Notes under the pieces: generated by a model
What the model was told of the DNA's origin: nothing
Seen by the model: only the letters and a program-made list of their open reading frames with translations
Databases searched by the model: none
In this document: one piece after another, positions 1 to 7,063 of the stretch
Layout: each line of letters begins with the position of its first letter
Position numbering within the stretch: the stretch's first letter is position 1
Position numbers and translations under genes: made by a program
NCBI GenBank assembly: GCA_014240365.1
Contig: JAAZXC010000014.1
Location: 1-35,623, forward strand
Reading direction: 5' to 3'
DNA from: Acidimicrobiales bacterium
Lineage (GTDB): Bacteria > Actinomycetota > Acidimicrobiia > Acidimicrobiales > MedAcidi-G1
DNA: 35,623 bases

Positions 1-473
1 GGCAGGCCCAGCATGGTGTGGATGACTGCGAACGGAATGACGAAGGCGTAGTCGGCAATGAGGTCGATTTCGTCACGACCGGAGAGCTCGTCGAGGAGAT
101 CGTCCACGATGGCCGTGGTCTGTTCACGCATCCGGCTGATGGCCCGGGGCGTGAAGGTCCGCTGCACCAGCTTGCGAAGACGCGTGTGGTCGGGTGGGTC
201 CAGTCCGAGGATGGACGGGGCGCGTTCCATCTGCCTGTCGCGCAGCGGGAGCATGTGCTCCGGGGTCATGTCCGACGTCTCGAAGCGTTGCACCGAGGTG
301 GCCGGGTCGCGCAGGATCTGGTTCACGTCCTCGTAGCGCGAGACGATGAGGATGCCCATCGGAGTGCGGTGGACCGGGTCCTCATCCCGGAGGCGCTCGT
401 AGTGCGGGTACGGGTCGAGGAGGAAGTCCGGGTCGAACGGATTCCACGACGGAGCGGCCACCTTGCTGTTCAT
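1..473 (-). CDS. Cytochrome P450, N-terminal part (cut by window edge)
   Basis: Reading leftward from ATG at 473, the first ~157 residues match the start of a soluble bacterial cytochrome P450, a haem monooxygenase. It opens with an FDPDFLLDPYPHYERLRDEDPVH-type substrate-recognition start and an I-x-V-S-R-Y-E-D-V segment. The P450 motif LGLDPPDHTRLRKLVQRTFTPR follows, and then the start of the helix leading to the I-helix. The haem Cys loop and the I-helix Thr lie outside the window, so catalytic competence and substrate cannot be judged. It begins 56 bp after the OYE-type gene on the same strand and is probably the last or a late gene of the corrinoid/C1 operon. An oxygen-dependent enzyme here argues for an aerobic host. 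Family assignment is firm; a role in methylamine breakdown is only a guess from position. Confidence 0.88.
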   Translation of the reverse strand, partial: MNSKVAAPSWNPFDPDFLLDPYPHYERLRDEDPVHRTPMGILIVSRYEDVNQILRDPATSVQRFETSDMTPEHMLPLRDRQMERAPSILGLDPPDHTRLRKLVQRTFTPRAISRMREQTTAIVDDLLDELSGRDEIDLIADYAFVIPFAVIHTMLGL

Positions 474-529
474 GGGCGGGACGCTATCCAGTCGTGTTCT
501 GCCGCGACGAGACGGGTCGGAGTGCGTGG

Positions 530-2656
530 TCACAGGGCGTTGGCCACCTGGTTGCCGGAGCGGATGGCGCCCTGGATGTACCCGGTCGTTGCTGCGTCGC
601 CGATGACGTCCACGTCGAGGCCGGTGGTTTCCCGGATCAGCTCGCCGAGAGATGCGTCAGGCTGGATCCCACCTGCCAGCACCACCGTGTCGGCCGCCAC
701 CGTATGGGTCTCGTTGCCCAGCCGGAACTCGACGTGGCTGGCTGTGATGGCTGTGATCATCGCTCCGGTCCGGAAGACCACCCCGCGGCGGCGTGCTTCG
801 TGGAGGGTTCGCCACCGTCGAGGGTGGGCCATCTCCGTAGCCAGGTCATCTCCCTCCTCGAGCACGGTCACCGCTCGGCGACGCTCGGCCAGGAATTCGG
901 CTAGTTCCACGCCGACCAGCCCGCCGCCCACAACCACGATCCGGCGCCCTACGGGCATCCACCGCCGCGACAGCGACCTGACACGGCTCATGTCGGCTGT
1001 CAGGCCCAGGAGTCGGCCACAGAGGAGGACGAGACGTACAGCGGTTCGGGGTCGTCTCCCACCGAGGTCGCCTTCACCGGTGAGCAGGCCTCGCAGGTCG
1101 TCGCCGGAAAGGACGTGTGGGAGCTGTGCCCCGGGTACGTCAGGTCTGCTGCGCACGGCGCCGGTGGCGACGACCACGGCATTCGGGTGGAGGCCCGCCA
1201 CCATCTCCGGCGTCGCCGTGGTTCCGGTCCTGATGTCCACGTCGAGCTCGGCCAGCGACGCCGTCAGGTAGCGGACCAGCTCACCGTTCATCGGGGTGGT
1301 CAGTGCGGAGAAGAGGGCCGTGCCGCCCAACCGGCGGGACTTCTCCAGGAGGGTCACACGGTGGCCGCGTTCGGCGGCCACCCGGGCGGCCTCCATGCCG
1401 CCGGGTCCGCCACCCACCACCACGATATGGCGACGGAAGTCGGCGGGTCCCGCTGGCGGGTCGTCGTAGTGGCCCAGACGGGCGTTGACGGCACAGACCG
1501 GCCTGGCGGACCAGAAGTTCTGGGCGACACAGACGAAGCAGTTGATGCATGGCCGTACGAGGTCGGGGCGACCGGCGGCGAGTCGCAGGGGCAGGTCGGG
1601 GTCCGCCAGGAGCTGGCGACCCATGGCGATCAGGTCGGCGCCGCCGCCCACCAGGATCCGTTCGCCGTCGTCGGGACCGATGCGGCCCACGGCAATGACG
1701 GGAACGTCCACGGCGGCCTTCACGGAGCGTGCCAGATCCTCGTACTGGCATTCCAGCCATGGAAGTGGCCCGTCGGTGAAACCCGGGCCGCCGGCGGTGG
1801 TGGAGTAGGCGGTCACGTGGATGGCATCGGCTCCGGCTCCGACGGCCATAGCGGCGTAGCGGGCGGCCAGTTCCGGGGTGATGCCGTTGGCCATGGCGTA
1901 GTCCCGACCGTCCAGCCGGACCAGAATCGTGAAATCAGGTCCGCACCGGTTGCGGATTGCCGTGACGACCTCGACGAGGAGGCGGGCCCGGCCATCGGTG
2001 GATCCGCCGTATCGGTCGGTGCGGCGGTTCCAGGCTGGCGACAGGAACGTCGCCAGCAGGTATCCGTGGCCGGCGTGCACCTCCACGCCGTCCAGTCCGG
2101 CGGCCTGGACACGCTCCGAGGCGTCGGCGAACCTTTCGACCACCTCGTCGAGCGTCTCGGCCGAGGCCTCCTCGTATGTGGGCATCTTCCCGCCGGTCAG
2201 GGTCGCCATTCCCATGAGCTCGTCCATGGTCGTGTCGACCATGATCTCCGAGACGTCCACCTCCGGGACCGGCAGGCTCGGGACCAGCGAGGGCCGACCC
2301 TCGGCGGTGTCCACACCGGAGATCCGTCCGTGGTGGTTCACCTGGACGACCATCCGGGAGCCATGGGCATGGACAGCGTCGGCCAGTCGAGCCAGCCCGT
2401 CGATCACGCCATCGTGTGACAGCGAAGGTTGGTGACGCGACGTCGCCCCGTGGGGGTAGGCCACGGCGGAGGTCTCCAGGATCAGGAGCCCCGCACCGCC
2501 TTGGGCCCGTTCCTCGTAGTGGGCAACGGTTTCGTCGGTGATCAGCCCGTCGTCGCAGTTGTTCTGGTCCATTGCGGGCAGGACGATGCGGTTGCGGAGT
2601 TCCAGCGTCCCCACTCGAATGGGAGACAGCAGGTGAGGGTGGGAGCCGGGCGACAC
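530..2656 (-). CDS. Old-Yellow-Enzyme/2,4-dienoyl-CoA reductase-type FMN/[4Fe-4S]/FAD oxidoreductase
   Basis: A 708-residue three-part flavoprotein. Residues 1-360 form an FMN TIM barrel, with family signatures QVNHHG near 105-110 and NRRTDRYGGS at 210-219. C370, C373, C376 and C388 (CxxCxxC-x11-C) would hold a [4Fe-4S] cluster. Residues ~410-708 carry two Rossmann motifs (VVVGGGPGG and VVVGGGLVG) for FAD and NAD(P)H. This is the architecture of 2,4-dienoyl-CoA reductase, trimethylamine/dimethylamine dehydrogenase and related N-demethylases. The LPAM segment at residues 26-29 has no Cys where trimethylamine dehydrogenase carries its cysteinyl-FMN, so true TMADH identity is unlikely. It lies 45 bp downstream of metF, which suggests a role with methylated amines or their products. 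An enoyl/dienoyl reductase or an N-methyl amino-acid demethylase are both possible. Confidence 0.85.
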   Translation of the reverse strand: MSPGSHPHLLSPIRVGTLELRNRIVLPAMDQNNCDDGLITDETVAHYEERAQGGAGLLILETSAVAYPHGATSRHQPSLSHDGVIDGLARLADAVHAHGSRMVVQVNHHGRISGVDTAEGRPSLVPSLPVPEVDVSEIMVDTTMDELMGMATLTGGKMPTYEEASAETLDEVVERFADASERVQAAGLDGVEVHAGHGYLLATFLSPAWNRRTDRYGGSTDGRARLLVEVVTAIRNRCGPDFTILVRLDGRDYAMANGITPELAARYAAMAVGAGADAIHVTAYSTTAGGPGFTDGPLPWLECQYEDLARSVKAAVDVPVIAVGRIGPDDGERILVGGGADLIAMGRQLLADPDLPLRLAAGRPDLVRPCINCFVCVAQNFWSARPVCAVNARLGHYDDPPAGPADFRRHIVVVGGGPGGMEAARVAAERGHRVTLLEKSRRLGGTALFSALTTPMNGELVRYLTASLAELDVDIRTGTTATPEMVAGLHPNAVVVATGAVRSRPDVPGAQLPHVLSGDDLRGLLTGEGDLGGRRPRTAVRLVLLCGRLLGLTADMSRVRSLSRRWMPVGRRIVVVGGGLVGVELAEFLAERRRAVTVLEEGDDLATEMAHPRRWRTLHEARRRGVVFRTGAMITAITASHVEFRLGNETHTVAADTVVLAGGIQPDASLGELIRETTGLDVDVIGDAATTGYIQGAIRSGNQVANAL

Positions 2657-2701
2657 GCCAGAGATCCTGCCCGAGGGCGGGTGTCCGCTGCCAGCCCGGA
2701 G

Positions 2702-3559
2702 CTAGACGAGCTTCTGCAGGGCCTTCAGGCGCCAGTCCTCGGTGGTGTCCACGGCGTTGAAGGTGAAGCAGTGGATTCCCGTTATGTCGAGTTCGACTGC
2801 CACTCCTGAGAGCGGACCAATGAGCTTGCTCGGGTTGTAGCCACCCGGGGAGAGGAGGCGCATCACCGATGCGGAGTTCTTCTTCAGGTACCGGGCCGAG
2901 TGCCCGATTCCCAGTCGGACGGAGATGGCCAGCAGCCTGGCCCGGTCGATCGCCCCGGGTACCCCGAGTTGGCATGGCAGGTCCACCCCGGCGGCGCGGC
3001 GACCCTTCAGCCAGTCGGCGATGGTCGAGGCGTCGAAGCACATCTGGGTGGCCATGTAGCCCTTGAGGCCCGCCTCGCGGATCATCTCCTGCTTCTCGAC
3101 GAGGCCGTCCACCAATGCCTGGTCCGGGATGGTGGAGTGTCCATCCGGATACGACCCGACACCGACCATGTCGATCTCCGGCCCACGATCCAGGAACGAC
3201 CGGAGGAACCCGGCCGTGTCGATGAACGGTCCCCGGGGATCGGCGTCACCACCGATGCAGAAGACAGTCCTTATGCCCAGATGGTTGATCCTCTGGACGA
3301 TTCTCTCGACGTGGTCCTCGTCGTCCACCATGCGTGCCGCAAGGTGCGGGATCACTGTGAAGCCCTGTGCGCTGTAGTGGGCGCAGATGTCGAGGGTGTC
3401 GTCGACGGTCTTGGCCGGCGAGCAGGTCACCGACACCGTTGAACCGGCCGGCAGGAACATGGACTGGTCGGCGAGGTTTTTGAGCGGTATCAGCTCGTAA
3501 GTGATGTCCTCGAGCAGGCGCTTCTGTACTGCGTGGTCGGGCTTGTTGCGGGTACTCAT
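2702..3559 (-). CDS. metF: 5,10-methylenetetrahydrofolate reductase (MetF family)
   Basis: A 285-residue FAD TIM-barrel protein that interconverts 5-methyl-THF and 5,10-methylene-THF. The YELIP segment with E22 corresponds to the FEFFPP active-site Glu of MetF. V-S-V-T-C-S-P, VFCIGGD and GVGSYPDGHS follow in family order. Length matches bacterial MetF. The start is ATG at 3559, with GGGAGG just upstream on the coding strand. It sits 28 bp after fhs and downstream of a corrinoid methyltransferase set. Here it most likely runs in the oxidative direction, taking methyl groups delivered to THF toward methylene-THF; this is inference from context, because the same enzyme could serve methionine synthesis. 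The electron acceptor for the oxidative direction is not evident. Confidence 0.9.
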   Translation of the reverse strand: MSTRNKPDHAVQKRLLEDITYELIPLKNLADQSMFLPAGSTVSVTCSPAKTVDDTLDICAHYSAQGFTVIPHLAARMVDDEDHVERIVQRINHLGIRTVFCIGGDADPRGPFIDTAGFLRSFLDRGPEIDMVGVGSYPDGHSTIPDQALVDGLVEKQEMIREAGLKGYMATQMCFDASTIADWLKGRRAAGVDLPCQLGVPGAIDRARLLAISVRLGIGHSARYLKKNSASVMRLLSPGGYNPSKLIGPLSGVAVELDITGIHCFTFNAVDTTEDWRLKALQKLV

Positions 3560-3587
3560 GGTGCCTCCCGGTGGGTTGCAGGGAGCC

Positions 3588-5285
3588 TCAGCTGAGGCCG
3601 ACTATCTCGCCATTCTCGTCGATGTCGATGCCCATGGCTCCCGGCTTGGATCCCAGGCCCGGCATTGTCCGCATGTCGCCGCAGATCGGGTAGACGAAGC
3701 CGGCGCCGATCGATGCCCGGACCTCGCGCACGGGCAGTGTCCAGCCGGTGGGAGCACCCTTGAGTGCAGCGTTGGAGCTGATCGACAGGTGGGTCTTGGC
3801 AATGCAGACGGGCAGGTTGCCGAAGCCGTTGGCCTCGTGGGCGTCGATCTGCTTCTCGGCCTGCGGCGAGAAGTCCACGCCGTCGGCGCCGTACACCTTG
3901 TCGGCCACCGTCCTGATCTTGTCCCGGATGGACATCTCGTCCGGGTACAGGACCTTGAACTCGCTGGGCTCCTCGGCGGCCTCAGCCACTGCATGGGCCA
4001 GCTCGGCGGCACCTGAGCCGCCATCGGCGAAGTGGGTGGTGATAGCCGAGCGGGCGTTGAACTCCTCGGCAATCTCCTTGATGGCCTGGATATCGATGTC
4101 GTGGTCACCCGGGAATACGTTTATGGCCACGACCGGTGACACGCCGTGGACCTGCATGTTCTCCAGCTGCTTGCGGAGGTTGTCTCCGCCCTGATGTACC
4201 TCGTCGGGGTTCTCCGCCAGGAGCGCCTCGGGCAGCGGCCTGCCGGCCACGATCTTGTGGTTGCCGGAGTGGGCCTTGAGGCCGCGCACTGTGGCTACCA
4301 GCACGGCGGCATCCGGGGCGATGCCCGAGTAGCGGCACTTGATGTTGAAGAAGCGCTCGGCTCCCATGTCGGCACCGAAGCCGGCCTCGGTGAGGAGGAA
4401 GTCTCCGGTGTGGATCCCGATCTGGTCGGCGATGATCGACGAGTTGCCGGTGGCGATGTTTCCGAATGGACCGCAGTGGACGAGTGCCGGGGTGCCCTCC
4501 AGGGTCTGCATGAGGTTCGGCTTGATGGCCTCCTTCAGGATGACCGTCATCGAGCCGGCCACTCCGAGGTCCTCGGCGGTGATCGGGGTGCCCGATGAGT
4601 CGTAGCCGACGACGATGCGACCCATGCGGACCCGGAGGTCGGCGAGCGAGGTGCACAGCGCCAGGGCGGCCATCACCTCGGAGGCTGCGGTGATGTCGAA
4701 GCCCGTTTCGCGAGGGATGCCGTCGAGGCGGCCGCCGAGACCGACGACGATGTTGCGGAGGGCGCGTTCGTTGATGTCCATGACCCGGCGCCACGTGATG
4801 TTGTGGAGGTCGAGGTCCAGCTCGTTGCCGTGGAACAGGTGGGCGTCGAGCATCGCGGAGCACATGTTGTGGGCCGCTGTCACAGCGTGCATGTCGCCGG
4901 TCAGGTGGAGGTTGAACAACTCCATCGGAACGACCTGGCTGTAGCCGCCACCGGCGGCCCCACCCTTGATGCCGAAGGTCGGGCCCATTGATGGCTGGCG
5001 GATGGCAATGGTGGCCTTCTTGCCAATGTGGCTGAAGCCCATTCCGAGACCGACGGTGGTGGTGGTCTTGCCCTCGCCCAGGGGGGTCGGGGTGATTGCC
5101 GAGACCACGACGTAGCGGGCCTTGGGCAGGTCCGACATCCGCTCGATGGCGCTCAGCTTGATCTTGGCTGCGCCCTCGCCATACGGCTCAAGGCAGTCGG
5201 CCGGGATTCCTGCGTCGGCTGCGACGTCGGCCAGCGGGCGCAGGTTGGCGGCGCGGGCGATTTCGAGGTCTGAGGGGAACGACAT
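3588..5285 (-). CDS. fhs: Formate-tetrahydrofolate ligase
   Basis: A 565-residue cytosolic enzyme catalysing formate + THF + ATP = 10-formyl-THF + ADP + Pi. The P-loop TPLGEGKT lies at residues 67-74, followed by the long conserved GxGFSHIGKKA, IRQPSMGPTFGIKGGAAGGGY and HLTGDMHAV regions. The C-terminal ICGDMRTMPGLGSKPGA block is intact. Length is normal for the family. ATG at 5285 was chosen because the reading frame farther upstream has no family similarity and MSFPSDLEIAR starts like other Fhs proteins. The Shine-Dalgarno is weak (AGAGAAGAG). In this neighbourhood (metF 28 bp downstream, formate dehydrogenase in the same window) it probably runs in reverse, releasing formate and making ATP from methyl-derived C1 units. 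That direction is inferred. Confidence 0.97.
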   Translation of the reverse strand: MSFPSDLEIARAANLRPLADVAADAGIPADCLEPYGEGAAKIKLSAIERMSDLPKARYVVVSAITPTPLGEGKTTTTVGLGMGFSHIGKKATIAIRQPSMGPTFGIKGGAAGGGYSQVVPMELFNLHLTGDMHAVTAAHNMCSAMLDAHLFHGNELDLDLHNITWRRVMDINERALRNIVVGLGGRLDGIPRETGFDITAASEVMAALALCTSLADLRVRMGRIVVGYDSSGTPITAEDLGVAGSMTVILKEAIKPNLMQTLEGTPALVHCGPFGNIATGNSSIIADQIGIHTGDFLLTEAGFGADMGAERFFNIKCRYSGIAPDAAVLVATVRGLKAHSGNHKIVAGRPLPEALLAENPDEVHQGGDNLRKQLENMQVHGVSPVVAINVFPGDHDIDIQAIKEIAEEFNARSAITTHFADGGSGAAELAHAVAEAAEEPSEFKVLYPDEMSIRDKIRTVADKVYGADGVDFSPQAEKQIDAHEANGFGNLPVCIAKTHLSISSNAALKGAPTGWTLPVREVRASIGAGFVYPICGDMRTMPGLGSKPGAMGIDIDENGEIVGLS

Positions 5286-5521
5286 TGTTCTCTTCTCTGT
5301 TCTCTTGTTGGTTTCTGTCGGTCCGTGCTCGTTCGCAGCGGGCCGGGTTCTTGCTTTTCCGTAATGGCTTTTCTGGATTGGATGTTGGCCGATCGTCCGG
5401 GTGCCGGTGTTCGGTGCAATGACAGGCCCGCGGACCCCGCGAGTGTAGTCAGTCGAGGACCGTGGATCTACTGTGCGGAAAGGATCACCAATCCCAGTGA
5501 ATCCATCGGCTGGGCCTCCGG
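5286..5521 (-). promoter_or_regulatory. 236-bp gap upstream of fhs; weak promoter/hairpin candidates
   Basis: This is the only long gap inside the leftward operon, so fhs-metF may have a second promoter. On the minus strand a TACACT hexamer (5447-5442) fits the actinobacterial -10 TANNNT pattern. The hexamer 17 bp upstream (TAGATC) is a poor -35. Directly downstream is a perfect inverted repeat, CGCGG-ACC-CCGCG at 5429-5441. No CCC-N7-GGG operator of the type found near 12000 was recognised, and no cobalamin or THF riboswitch core was recognised by eye. Reads as a possible internal promoter only. Confidence 0.25.
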
Positions 5522-7063
5522 TCAGCCGAACTCCTCGGGAATGACCTCCTTGCGGCGGGCGATGAAGTCCAGCATCGCCTCGTCGGCCGATTCGTCCAGC
5601 GGTGGCGCCTCGTAGTCGTCCAGCATCTTCTTCCAGATGCCGTTGGCCCGTTGGGCGGCGTCGAGGCTCCCGTCCTCCTCCCACTGTTCGAAGGAGTCGT
5701 TGTTGGCCACCTCGGATCGGGCGAAGGCCGTCTCGAAGTTGGCCAGCGTGTGGGCCGTGCCGAGGAAGTGTCCACCGGGGTTCACCTCGCCAATGGCTTC
5801 CATGGCCTGCCCGTTCTCCGACATGTCCACGCCGTCCACGAACGTGGCGGCCAGGCTGCACTGGTCGGCGTCGATGATGAACTTCTCGTAGCCCATGGTG
5901 AGGCCTCCCTCCAGCCAGCCGGCTGAGTGGAGCATGAAGTTCACGCCGGCCATGAGCGACGGGATGAACGTGGCCATTGACTCCGAGGCCGCCTGGGCGT
6001 CGGGCACCTTGGAGGCGCAGAGGTTTCCGCCTGAACGGAACGGCACGCCGAGGCGGCGGGCAAGGGCTGCGACCGTGTAGAGGACCAGGGCCGGTTCCGG
6101 TGTTCCGAATGTCGGCGCCCCGGTCTGCATCGACATCGAGCTGGCGAACGAACCGAAAACCACCGGCGCCCCGGGGTTCACCAGCTGCACGAACGTCATG
6201 CCTGCGAGGGCCTCGGCCAGGGTCTGCGCGGCGACGCCGGCCACCGTCACGGGTGCCATTGCTCCGGCCAGGATGAAGGGACTGATCATGGTGGCCTGGT
6301 TGGATCGGGCGTACGCCTCGGCGGACCCCAGCATGGTGGCGTCCCAGGCCATGGGCGAGGAGGCGTTTATGAGGCTCGTCATCACGGTGTTGTGCCGTAC
6401 GAACTCCTCACCGAATACGAAACCGGCCAGGTCAATGGAGTCCTGGGCCCGCTCGGCGGCGGTGACCGACCCCATGAACGGCTTGTCGCTGTAACGCAGG
6501 TGGGAATACACCATGTCCAGGTGCCTCTTGGACACCGAAATGTCGACGGGTTCGACGATCGTGCCGCCGGAGTGGTGGAGCCCCGGGCTGAGGTAGGCCA
6601 ACTTCACGAAGTTGCGGAAGTCCTCGATTGTGGCGTACCGGCGGCCTTCGTCGAGGTTGCGTATGAACGGTGAGCCGTATGCGGGGACCAGCACGGTGGC
6701 GTCGCCGCCCACCTGGACGCTGCGCTCCGGATTGCGGGCGTGCTGGGTGTAGACGGCCGGGGCCGAGGCCTGGATGATCTGGCGGCACATGCCGCGTGGG
6801 AACCGGACCCGTTCGCCGTCCACGTCGGCCCCGGCATCGGCCATCAGGGTGAGGGCCGACGGGTAGTCGCGGAAGTCGATGCCCATCTCGGCGAGGATCG
6901 TGTCGGCATTGTGCTCGATGATCTCGAGCCCCTCGACGGACAGCACCTCGAAGGGGGCCATGGTCCGGGTCAGGAACCCGCGAACCTCGGTCGAGGTTTC
7001 GGCCCTGAGTGCCTGTCGGGCTGCGCGACCGCCGCTGCGGCGGCCTCGTGGTGCATCGCTCAT
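5522..7063 (-). CDS. mtgB: Pyrrolysine-free MttB-family methyltransferase, probable glycine betaine:corrinoid methyltransferase
   Basis: A 513-residue TIM-barrel protein of the trimethylamine methyltransferase (MttB/COG5598) superfamily. It moves a methyl from a quaternary or tertiary amine to a Co(I) corrinoid protein. Family blocks seen include LEIIEHNADTILAEMGIDF near the start, GSPFIRNLDEGRR, SPGLHHSGGTIVEP, MTSLINASSPMAWD, FGTPEPAL, PFRSGGNLCASKVPDAQAA, and a C-terminal GGHFLGTAHTLANFE. The frame runs without an in-frame TAG, so it is a non-pyrrolysine member like the characterised glycine betaine, carnitine and proline-betaine methyltransferases. Its stop overlaps its own start region with the activator gene (ATGA at 7060-7063), and its corrinoid partner is in the same operon. 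A carnitine-to-betaine pathway and a dimethylglycine dehydrogenase nearby make glycine betaine the best substrate guess. Carnitine itself is an alternative. Confidence 0.82.
   Translation of the reverse strand: MSDAPRGRRSGGRAARQALRAETSTEVRGFLTRTMAPFEVLSVEGLEIIEHNADTILAEMGIDFRDYPSALTLMADAGADVDGERVRFPRGMCRQIIQASAPAVYTQHARNPERSVQVGGDATVLVPAYGSPFIRNLDEGRRYATIEDFRNFVKLAYLSPGLHHSGGTIVEPVDISVSKRHLDMVYSHLRYSDKPFMGSVTAAERAQDSIDLAGFVFGEEFVRHNTVMTSLINASSPMAWDATMLGSAEAYARSNQATMISPFILAGAMAPVTVAGVAAQTLAEALAGMTFVQLVNPGAPVVFGSFASSMSMQTGAPTFGTPEPALVLYTVAALARRLGVPFRSGGNLCASKVPDAQAASESMATFIPSLMAGVNFMLHSAGWLEGGLTMGYEKFIIDADQCSLAATFVDGVDMSENGQAMEAIGEVNPGGHFLGTAHTLANFETAFARSEVANNDSFEQWEEDGSLDAAQRANGIWKKMLDDYEAPPLDESADEAMLDFIARRKEVIPEEFG

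Noticed and set aside
1115-2419. 434-codon plus-strand open frame
   Set aside because: Antisense shadow of the OYE-type oxidoreductase, Gly/His/Val-rich with no domain.
530-2656. Trimethylamine dehydrogenase
   Set aside because: The Cys that forms the cysteinyl-FMN bond in that enzyme is Met/Ala in the aligned LPAM segment.
5286-5861. N-terminal extension of fhs reaching back to 5861
   Set aside because: Would overlap the end of mttB and adds non-family, Arg-rich sequence; ATG 5285 gives a normal-length enzyme.
5522-7063. Pyrrolysine-encoding mttB
   Set aside because: The whole family-length frame has no in-frame TAG, so it belongs to the non-Pyl branch.
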